Assembly (NCBI GenBank): GCA_024679635.1 | Contig: JAIBDA010000095.1 | Coordinates: forward strand, 1 to 5,231 | DNA: 5,231 bases | Direction of reading: 5' to 3' | From: Amphritea sp. | Lineage (GTDB): Bacteria; Pseudomonadota; Gammaproteobacteria; Pseudomonadales; Nitrincolaceae | Part shown: piece after piece, positions 1 through 5,231 of the stretch | Numbering within the stretch: the first letter of the stretch is position 1 | Layout of the letters: the number at the start of each line of letters is the position of its first letter | Notes under the pieces: generated by a model | The model's database searches: none | Told to the model about the DNA's origin: nothing | The model's input: the letters and a program-made list of their open reading frames with translations, nothing else | Translations under genes and position numbers: made by a program

Positions 1-575
1 AAGAGCAAGCTAACGTACTGCTTGAGGCTGCAACGGCCGATCTGCCAAACTTGATTGATCTACTGGTAAGTTATGGCGTCTCGCCTGATACGCAGGATAA
101 GCAAGCGCGTTCAGCGTTGTGGTACGCTGCGGATGCCGGTGCGATTAAGGCGCTGAAGGCGCTGCAGGATAAAGGGGCTAACCTGAATCTTGCTGATGTG
201 AATGGTATTTCTCCTCTGATTCGTTCAATCACGCGTAAACGGATTAAAACACTTAAATGGCTGATTGCTGCGGGTGCTGATATTAATCAGGCAGATAGTA
301 AAGGGAACACTCCGCTGATGGTTGCAGCTGCGGCTGGCAATCGGAATAGCATGATTCTGCTGGCTGCTGAAAATGCTGCGGTTGATAGCCGAAATAAATT
401 TACTCAAACGGCGTTGATGATGGCTGTTAATGCAGGCCATATTGAAGTGGTTCAATGGTTGCTTGAAAACAATGCTAAACCTCGCAGAAAAAATCAGTTA
501 GGACAGGATAGTTTCCGTCTTGCCGAAGCTACGGGAAATAAGCCGATGCTGGAGTTGTTAGAGCAGTATCGTTAA
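1..575 (+). CDS. Ankyrin-repeat protein, C-terminal part (5' end outside window)
   Basis: The reading frame is already open at the left edge (first whole codon at 3) and runs to TAA at 573-575, giving 190 visible residues. A TTG at 51 could be taken as a start, but ankyrin-like sequence continues in frame before it, so the true start lies upstream. Counting from the first visible codon, six repeats of about 33 residues are seen: about 1-32 (incomplete), 33-66, 67-99, 100-132, 133-165 and a short capping repeat at 166-190. Repeats 3 to 5 are the most canonical, with G-x-(S/T)-(P/A)-L near the start of the repeat (NGISPL, KGNTPLM) and AAGADIN-type turns. Ankyrin solenoids bind other proteins and have no enzymatic activity of their own; the partner cannot be read from sequence. 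No signal peptide or membrane segment is visible in this part, and a further N-terminal domain cannot be excluded. The gene converges on gspB with an 11-bp gap. Confidence 0.9.
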   Translation, partial: EQANVLLEAATADLPNLIDLLVSYGVSPDTQDKQARSALWYAADAGAIKALKALQDKGANLNLADVNGISPLIRSITRKRIKTLKWLIAAGADINQADSKGNTPLMVAAAAGNRNSMILLAAENAAVDSRNKFTQTALMMAVNAGHIEVVQWLLENNAKPRRKNQLGQDSFRLAEATGNKPMLELLEQYR

Positions 576-586
576 AAACGCTTTCA

Positions 587-1546
587 TTAGCGCATCAATC
601 TGAACTTCTCGCCATTAAAACTCAGTATTAGAAAATCAGGTCTGATCTCTTTAAGAGTCAGACCGTTACTTATCTGCTGGCCTTGTCGGGTCATTCTCCC
701 GTTAATTCTCGCCATCCGCTGTTCTGGAATCTCGGTATAGATATGAACCGAAACATTTAATGTCGGAATCGCACGTTGAAGTGAAGAGTCAAGTTCTCTT
801 AACAGAGGTATTCTCTGCTGCATATTAAGCGTTGATGGGGTGTTTTCATGAGGCAACGATTCTGTCAAACCGGGCTGTGGTGCCGGAGAATTATTTCTGT
901 TGGCTAAGATTGTATCCGGAGTGCTTACTGTGTCGACTTGAATTGCAGGTTGCTCCTCTTTAAGAGGTGCTAGTTGCTCTATGAGTGCCTGATTCAAAAG
1001 GCTGCGATTAAGCTTTTCAATATTAGGCGCGGGTATTTTAGGTGTTGGTCTAGGTTTATTTTGAATGGGTGCGAGTACTGCTACTGGTTTGGGTTGAACT
1101 CTTCCAGGCATTGGTGCGAATGGGTCTCGATGGTAACGCTGAGACTGTTCGGTAGGTTTAGCCGTTGCCTGAGTTGCCTGAGTTGCTGGTGGGCTTAGCG
1201 GTGGAGCTGGATTAGTCGGCATTTCATTATTAACATCGCTATTCGGTGCATCTGTTTTCGTTTGTTCCTCTGCATATTCCTCAGTCGTTTGTTCTTTCAA
1301 TAAGGTACTAGCTGTACTGGCTTGTTGATTCGTAGTCGTTACTACTAAGGAACCTGTATCGGGAGTGGTTTGAGGCCAGAGTAATAATATGATATTGACT
1401 GCCAGTAATGCTGGCACTAACCAAAGCCACTTCGTTCGAGCTGTTTTGGGCTGTTCTGCAGGCTTTACCGTATGGCTTATCTCGTGAACAGGATCATTAT
1501 CACGTTCCTGCTCTGATTTTTTAAGCGCGTCCAGTATGTACGACAT
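587..1546 (-). CDS. gspB: Type II secretion system accessory protein GspB (ExeB-like)
   Basis: This 319-residue protein is the inner-membrane partner of GspA; in Aeromonas and Vibrio the GspA-GspB complex helps place and multimerise the GspD secretin across the peptidoglycan. The N-terminus (MSYILDALKKSEQERD) is the characteristic cytoplasmic start of GspB proteins. One hydrophobic segment at about residues 40-57 anchors it with the C-terminus in the periplasm. A long Pro/Thr/Gln-rich linker follows (about 60-240), including an RDPFAPMPGR stretch at 140-149. The folded C-terminal domain, about 247-319, matches the T2SSB type: LLRELDSSLQ, then a beta-rich part with RINGRM and the LKEIRPDFLILSF segment. 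The ATG directly follows the gspA stop codon and has a good ribosome-binding site, GGGAG at 1558-1554, seven bases upstream. Family assignment rests on the N-terminus, topology, C-terminal domain and the gspA neighbour, which agree. The linker is low-complexity and probably poorly conserved. Confidence 0.93.
   Translation of the reverse strand: MSYILDALKKSEQERDNDPVHEISHTVKPAEQPKTARTKWLWLVPALLAVNIILLLWPQTTPDTGSLVVTTTNQQASTASTLLKEQTTEEYAEEQTKTDAPNSDVNNEMPTNPAPPLSPPATQATQATAKPTEQSQRYHRDPFAPMPGRVQPKPVAVLAPIQNKPRPTPKIPAPNIEKLNRSLLNQALIEQLAPLKEEQPAIQVDTVSTPDTILANRNNSPAPQPGLTESLPHENTPSTLNMQQRIPLLRELDSSLQRAIPTLNVSVHIYTEIPEQRMARINGRMTRQGQQISNGLTLKEIRPDFLILSFNGEKFRLMR
1164..1187. repeat. Short 9-bp tandem repeat inside gspB
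   Basis: On the + strand GTTGCCTGA occurs twice in a row, followed by a partial third copy (GTTGCT). On the coding strand this gives ATQ-ATQ-AT in the Pro/Thr-rich periplasmic linker of GspB (residues 121-128). The unit is a multiple of three, so gain or loss of a copy would alter linker length without breaking the frame. It may simply reflect low-complexity drift. Confidence 0.7.
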
Positions 1547-3529
1547 TCAAGGCTCCCGGGAACTTTGCAGTATGGGGACATCTGCTTGTATTAGAGTGTT
1601 CAGTCGTATTAGCGTTTCTGGACCGACAACTGCGTCCTGCAGGAGGTTCTGGCTGCGTTGAAAGGCTTTTACGTAGAGTTCCAGCTGTGTGTCAAAATAA
1701 GTGTTCATCTCACTTTGGAATAGAGGAGACAGGCTGGCGAGTTGTTGTTTAAGCCAGAGAACATGAGGGCCTGAGCTGCCGGGCTTTGTGAGTTTGTAAT
1801 ACCCCTCCGGGGGATTCCATAGCAGGGTGTAGTTGAGTAATACCCGGTCGCGGAGTTGATCAAATGGAATCTGCCATTGTTGTGTGCCATCAGTAAAACT
1901 GGCTATACCTTGGTTGATCTGTATCAATATGCTATTGGTAACTAAACCATCTTTATTGATCATGCGAATTAACGCAGGCCGGTTGATGCGACTTAACTTA
2001 GCCCAGCCTCCCTGTTGGTGGAGGCAGCGAAGCCCGCGAGCGAGAGCAAACTGACAGGGTTCCTGTTCCAGTGGCATATCTTCCTGCCACATTTTAAATA
2101 GTGTGGAATAAGCTAGCACTTCAGAATTGAGATGACCGCTTGGGTTATGAACGGGTTGCTGGGATTGAGCTGACGTTTGCGTATCCTGAGTTAAGGCGGA
2201 AATTGTCTCGGCGGAGGGCGTGATGACTGTTTTTTCATCTTCCAGAATTGAATCAGCAAGTTCTGTCGTTATAAACGGGGTGGTTTCTGTTGACTGGGTA
2301 GTCGATGCCAAATGGACACCGGATACACTTTCTCCAGTTGTCTGTGAAGTAACAGTTTCTGCCTCAGGTGTTATCTGACTCAGAGACGATTGTATAGCTG
2401 TTGATTGATTCGACTGATCTGCCTGTACGGCTGCTTCTGAAGCTGTTAATGGGGTGCTTAAGGTTGTGTCGGTGATATCCGCAATGTTGATTGTGTCTGT
2501 AGTATCGTCCTGCTCAAGATCTGGTTCAGGTTTGAATTGTTGTAGCTCAGAGGGAGAAGAGTCCGCTATCACTTCGGCGGGTAAGTTAGTTTGCCAGTGA
2601 TCCGCGAGCGGATAAAACCGATAAAAAAGGAGGACTAGAAAAATAATGCCTAATACTGCAGTCAACTGTTTGAAATAGGATCTTGGTTGTTGAAGTGGGG
2701 TGCGTACCTCACCAAAGACTTCGGCAGCTGCCTGATAAAGAGTATCTGAGTTGACGGAGGGTTCGTTACGAGCATAAGCGCCCAGTAGGGCCCTGTCACA
2801 GATGATATTTATTAGCCGCGGCACTCCGCCACTTAGGTGGTGTATCTGTGCAAATAATTCATTAGGGATAGGGTCGGGTCTGTGGGCGACCTTTTTATGG
2901 CCGGCAACTGCAATCCTATGGCTAATATAATGCTGAGTTTCAGAGAGCTTTAAGGGCGAAAGGTGGAATCTGGCAGTGATTCTTTGTGCCAGCTGCTTTA
3001 ATTCAGGTCGCTCAATTAGCTGACGTAGCTCTGGTTGGCCAAGCATGACGATTTGTAGCAGCTTTTTCTCATTGGTTTCCAGGTTTGTCAGTAGCCGCAT
3101 CTGCTCCAGCACACCGGGATTCAGATTTTGCGCTTCATCAATAATCAGAACGGTATTTCTTCCCGCAGCATGGCTATTTAGCAGATGGTGATAGATTGCA
3201 TCTGAAAGTAATTTAATGCTGAGGTGGAGTTTGTCATAGTCTATATGTAACTCATCACAGATACTGGCGAGCAGCTCTTCTGAATTCAGTGTTGGATTAA
3301 GGATAAAGGCAATGTCGGTGTCTTCACTGGCGTGCTTTAACATACAACGGCACAGAGTTGTTTTACCGGTACCTATGTCGCCGGTCAGCATGACAAAGCC
3401 ACCATTACCCTGAATGCCATAGAGTAGGTGAGCTAATGCATCTCTATGCTGGGGGCTCATATAGAGATAGTTAGGATCGGGCGCGATCGTGAATGGCGAA
3501 GATGTCAGTCCAAAATAGTGGTTATACAT
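1547..3529 (-). CDS. gspA: Type II secretion system ATPase GspA (ExeA-like)
   Basis: This is a 660-residue inner-membrane AAA+ ATPase with a periplasmic peptidoglycan-binding end, working with GspB in secretin assembly. Numbering from the ATG at 3529: the N-terminus (MYNHYFGLTSSPFTIAPDP) is typical of ExeA ATPases; Walker A GDIGTGKTT is at 50-58, Walker B VLIIDEAQ at 127-134, a sensor-like MLGQPEL at 162-168 and GGVPRLIN at 234-241. One membrane segment lies at about 289-306. A Ser/Thr- and acid-rich linker (about 314-470) precedes a region resembling the C39-peptidase-like domain of GspA proteins (about 472-575), and a PG_binding_1-type domain covers about 587-645. The frame also has an in-frame GTG at 3538 (three residues longer). 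I prefer the ATG because family members start with M-Y-x-x-(F/Y)-F-G-L and the GTG lies inside the likely ribosome-binding site, AGGGTGAGG (3541-3533). MshM-type ATPases are related, but the C-terminal domain and adjacent gspB favour GspA. Confidence 0.95.
   Translation of the reverse strand: MYNHYFGLTSSPFTIAPDPNYLYMSPQHRDALAHLLYGIQGNGGFVMLTGDIGTGKTTLCRCMLKHASEDTDIAFILNPTLNSEELLASICDELHIDYDKLHLSIKLLSDAIYHHLLNSHAAGRNTVLIIDEAQNLNPGVLEQMRLLTNLETNEKKLLQIVMLGQPELRQLIERPELKQLAQRITARFHLSPLKLSETQHYISHRIAVAGHKKVAHRPDPIPNELFAQIHHLSGGVPRLINIICDRALLGAYARNEPSVNSDTLYQAAAEVFGEVRTPLQQPRSYFKQLTAVLGIIFLVLLFYRFYPLADHWQTNLPAEVIADSSPSELQQFKPEPDLEQDDTTDTINIADITDTTLSTPLTASEAAVQADQSNQSTAIQSSLSQITPEAETVTSQTTGESVSGVHLASTTQSTETTPFITTELADSILEDEKTVITPSAETISALTQDTQTSAQSQQPVHNPSGHLNSEVLAYSTLFKMWQEDMPLEQEPCQFALARGLRCLHQQGGWAKLSRINRPALIRMINKDGLVTNSILIQINQGIASFTDGTQQWQIPFDQLRDRVLLNYTLLWNPPEGYYKLTKPGSSGPHVLWLKQQLASLSPLFQSEMNTYFDTQLELYVKAFQRSQNLLQDAVVGPETLIRLNTLIQADVPILQSSREP
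1554..1558 (-). promoter_or_regulatory. Ribosome-binding site of gspB inside the gspA 3' end
   Basis: On the minus strand GGGAG lies seven bases before the gspB ATG (1546), within the last codons of gspA. Since the gspA TGA (1549-1547) directly precedes the ATG, translation of gspB can start both from this site and by coupling to termination on gspA, which would keep the two subunits in step. Confidence 0.6.
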
Positions 3530-3532
3530 GTG

Positions 3533-3541
3533 CCTCACCCT
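3533..3541 (-). promoter_or_regulatory. Ribosome-binding site deciding the gspA start
   Basis: Read on the minus strand this is AGGGTGAGG followed by CAC and the ATG at 3529. Its first part, AGGG, is eight bases before the ATG, a normal spacing. The alternative GTG start (3538-3536) lies within this purine-rich element and has no comparable site of its own, which supports ATG initiation. This is an inference from spacing and sequence only. Confidence 0.6.
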
Positions 3542-3560
3542 GGCTATGCAGATCTTAGTA

Positions 3561-3589
3561 AAGATATGGCATTGGTCAGACAGAGTAAA
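3561..3589 (-). promoter_or_regulatory. Weak candidate sigma70 promoter for gspAB
   Basis: On the minus strand, TTTACT (3589-3584, 4 of 6 matches to TTGACA) is followed after exactly 17 bases by TATCTT (3566-3561, 4 of 6 matches to TATAAT). A start of transcription near 3554 would leave a leader of about 25 bases before the gspA ATG. It is the best pairing I found in the phrB-gspA gap, but such matches occur by chance in AT-rich DNA. A short inverted repeat (atctt/aagat, 3552-3556 and 3561-3565) overlaps the -10 element. Without a promoter here, gspAB would depend on read-through from phrB. Confidence 0.3.
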
Positions 3590-3623
3590 GAAAGGTGTTA
3601 AATGTCAGTGACTAAAGAAGCTC

Positions 3624-5081
3624 TTAAGGTGTTTCTTTAAGTGAAGGATTCTTCAATGCGGCATAGGCTGAAAGGGCCCTTTTTCTAGTGGTGCTCAGAT
3701 CCAGAATTGGCTGAGGGTAAGAAGCCCCTAGTGTAACCTGAGCGTTATTTAGAACACTTTCAGGGGCTTCCCAGGGGGAATGGATGTAACAATCAGGTAG
3801 CTTATTAAGTTCTGGAATATAACGTCGAACATATTCCCCTTGAGGGTCAAATTTCTTTCCCTGAATGACCGGATTGAAGATGCGAAAATAGGGCGCGGCA
3901 TCGGTACCGCAGCCTGCGACCCACTGCCAACTGGCACTATTGGAGGCCAGATCAGCATCGACCAGCGTGTCCCAGAACCAGCGAGCACCGTTATGCCAGT
4001 GCTGGAGTTGGTTTTTAACCAGAAATGAAGCAACCAGCATTCGGACTCTGTTATGCATATAGCCGGTTTGCCAAAGCTCTCGCATGCCCGCGTCAATTAT
4101 GGGGAATCCGGTTTGTCCCCGTTGCCAGTTTTGACAGCTTTCCCGATCGCTATTCCAGGGGAAGTGGTTGAATTTATGATTCAGGTTTTCATCGCCCATA
4201 GTTGGATTGTGGTATAGCTGATAGTAAGAAAACTCCCGCCAGGCTAACTCTTTCAGAAAGATATCCAGTGATTGTTGAAGAGCTGGTGTGGAGCATTGCT
4301 GCTGGCTATAGTGCCATATCTGCCTGGGCGAAATTTGCCCCCATCGAAGATATGGGGAAAGCGAGGAGGTAACCTGCTCTGCGGGGAAATCTCTTCCCTG
4401 ACTATATGACTTGAGTCGTTCTTCCGTAAATTTATGCAGTGATTCCCACGCCGAATCTTCAGAGATGCTCCAGTGCTTTGTTATTCGGTGAGGCCAGCTG
4501 TGATTGGGCAGTAGTTGCAGTTGATTCAGTTCAAGTTGACTGGTGTTATCACCGCCAAAAAAAATCTGCAATCTAGGTTTAGAAAGGGGTAGGCCGGGCT
4601 GATTAGCTTGTAAACACCCATTACGATAATAGGGAGTAAAGACCTTATAAGCGTTACCGCTTTGGTTATGAATTTCCCAGGGTTCCCAGAGAAGAGAGCC
4701 GTTGAAGCTATCGACCGCTATTCCTTGTGCTAACAGGTACTCTTTAATATAGGTATCGCGGCTGATGGCATGGGGAGTATAGCATCGATTCCAGACTACA
4801 GATTTTGCTCCGGTGCTTTTAATAAGTTTAAGCAGGGCTTGCAATGGTTCATCTTGAAATAGTCTCAGACCTCCAGCTAGTTGGTGATTTAAACTGTCCA
4901 GGCTGTGATGAAGCCAACAGCGGCTGGCTGCACCAGGTGTCCATTGCGAGGTATCAGACTGATCATCGATAAAGATTGGAATAACCGGCCCGTTATTGGC
5001 TGCGAAGGACAGAGCAGGGTTATCAGCGAGTCTCAGATCCTGTCTGAACCAGACAATGACCGGGCTGGTTAAAGCAGACAT
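3624..5081 (-). CDS. phrB: Class I deoxyribodipyrimidine (CPD) photolyase
   Basis: This 485-residue enzyme uses blue or near-UV light and reduced FAD to split cyclobutane pyrimidine dimers in DNA. The N-terminal antenna-binding Rossmann domain begins with VIVWFRQDLRLADNPAL (8-24); the helical FAD-binding domain covers about the C-terminal half (from about 225 on). Residues aligned by eye to E. coli PhrB are all present: W281 (E. coli W277, substrate), the electron-transfer Trp triad W309, W362 and W385 (W306, W359, W382), D375 and D377 (D372, D374), N381 opposite flavin N5 (N378) and W387 (W384). The hallmark strings YMHNRVRM (341-348) and DAAPYFRIFNP (394-404) are intact. Length is normal for the family (E. 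coli 472), so the gene appears complete and functional. The ATG lies 2 bp after the stop of the DUF1722 gene; only a distant GGGG (5099-5096) serves as ribosome-binding site, so coupled translation is likely. The antenna pigment (MTHF or other) cannot be decided from sequence alone. Confidence 0.97.
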   Translation of the reverse strand: MSALTSPVIVWFRQDLRLADNPALSFAANNGPVIPIFIDDQSDTSQWTPGAASRCWLHHSLDSLNHQLAGGLRLFQDEPLQALLKLIKSTGAKSVVWNRCYTPHAISRDTYIKEYLLAQGIAVDSFNGSLLWEPWEIHNQSGNAYKVFTPYYRNGCLQANQPGLPLSKPRLQIFFGGDNTSQLELNQLQLLPNHSWPHRITKHWSISEDSAWESLHKFTEERLKSYSQGRDFPAEQVTSSLSPYLRWGQISPRQIWHYSQQQCSTPALQQSLDIFLKELAWREFSYYQLYHNPTMGDENLNHKFNHFPWNSDRESCQNWQRGQTGFPIIDAGMRELWQTGYMHNRVRMLVASFLVKNQLQHWHNGARWFWDTLVDADLASNSASWQWVAGCGTDAAPYFRIFNPVIQGKKFDPQGEYVRRYIPELNKLPDCYIHSPWEAPESVLNNAQVTLGASYPQPILDLSTTRKRALSAYAALKNPSLKETP

Positions 5082-5083
5082 AG

Positions 5084-5231
5084 TTAATTACGTAGCCCCA
5101 AATGAGCTGGGTAAGGTTCCAGGTATCGCTGAGTACGAATATATTCACTACCGTTCTGATTTATATAGTGGGTCAGTAATGTCATCGGGGTTATCAGGTT
5201 CACCTCTCCAAGCCGGTATTGTTCAAATATC
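5084..5231 (-). CDS. DUF1722 (YbgA-like) protein, C-terminal fragment cut by window edge
   Basis: Reading the minus strand from the right edge, an open frame of 48 codons ends with TAA at 5086-5084. Its peptide contains EQYRLGEVNLITPMTLL, then YIRTQRYLEPYPAHLGLRN at the C-terminus. This matches my recollection of the end of DUF1722/YbgA proteins: a Y-R-x-G-x-V-x-L-x-x-P-x-T-L-L stretch and a terminal Y-L-x-P-x-P-x-x-L-x-L-R-N motif. In E. coli ybgA also directly precedes the photolyase gene, so context agrees. The rest of the gene is beyond the window. In many bacteria DUF1722 is fused behind a DUF523 (TudS-like, thiouracil-desulfurizing) domain; whether this protein is stand-alone like E. 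coli YbgA or such a fusion cannot be seen. The molecular role of DUF1722 itself is not well defined. The gene is 2 bp upstream of phrB on the same strand and probably in the same transcript. Confidence 0.8.
   Translation of the reverse strand, partial: IFEQYRLGEVNLITPMTLLTHYINQNGSEYIRTQRYLEPYPAHLGLRN

Noticed and set aside
51..53. TTG at 51 as the start of the ankyrin protein
   Set aside because: Ankyrin-like sequence (EQANVLLEAATADLPN) continues in the same frame upstream to the window edge, and no ribosome-binding site precedes the TTG.
225..455. Open frame of 76 codons on the minus strand opposite the ankyrin gene
   Set aside because: It is antisense to clear ankyrin repeats, resembles no known protein and has no evident ribosome-binding site.
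974..1198. Open frame of 74 codons on the + strand opposite gspB
   Set aside because: Its Cys/Trp/Arg-rich composition is typical of a shadow frame; the opposite strand encodes the GspB linker.
1705..1890. Open frame of 61 codons on the minus strand within gspA
   Set aside because: It lies in another frame of a well-supported gene and has no recognisable motif.
3536..3538. GTG at 3538 as the gspA start
   Set aside because: It lies within the likely ribosome-binding site of the ATG at 3529, and the family N-terminus begins at that ATG.
3613..3639. Inverted repeat taaagaa/ttcttta at the 3' end of phrB as a possible terminator
   Set aside because: The 7-bp stem is AT-rich, the loop is 13 bases and partly coding, and no T-tract follows on the minus strand, so it would make a poor intrinsic terminator.
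3749..4096. Open frame of 115 codons on the minus strand inside phrB, and a smaller + strand frame at 3840-4028
   Set aside because: Both overlap the most conserved FAD-binding part of the photolyase; the constraint belongs to the phrB frame.

Overview
The window looks like an ordinary chromosomal segment of a gammaproteobacterium. The evidence is a gspA-gspB pair (accessory genes of the type II secretion system) and a DUF1722/YbgA gene next to a class I CPD photolyase gene, an order also found in E. coli (ybgA-phr). Moderate GC content and the protein sequences would fit a marine, Oceanospirillales-like lineage. That placement is only an impression, because there is no rRNA or other marker gene here.

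Layout: (1) From the left edge to 575, on the + strand, lies the 3' part of a gene for an ankyrin-repeat protein; its start is outside the window. (2) After a gap of only 11 bp it meets, tail to tail, a minus-strand series covering the rest of the window. Read in its own direction from the right edge, this series is: the C-terminal 48 codons of a DUF1722 (YbgA-like) protein (5231-5084), a complete deoxyribodipyrimidine photolyase (5081-3624), a gap of about 94 bp with a weak candidate promoter, gspA (3529-1547) and gspB (1546-587).

The genes form two functional units. The DUF1722 gene and phrB are 2 bp apart and are probably co-transcribed; phrB repairs UV-induced pyrimidine dimers using light. 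gspA and gspB abut exactly (TGA then ATG) and encode a two-protein inner-membrane complex. GspA has a cytoplasmic AAA+ ATPase and a periplasmic peptidoglycan-binding domain, and GspB is its membrane-anchored partner. In Aeromonas and Vibrio this complex helps the GspD secretin assemble through the cell wall. No core type II secretion genes are in the window, so this is a detached gspAB unit.

Coding density is very high and no stretch over 300 bases lacks a gene. I found no RNA genes, CRISPR array, insertion sequence, attachment site or convincing intrinsic terminator. I see no evidence of a previously undescribed system; the findings are modest points about gene boundaries, domain structure and gene order.
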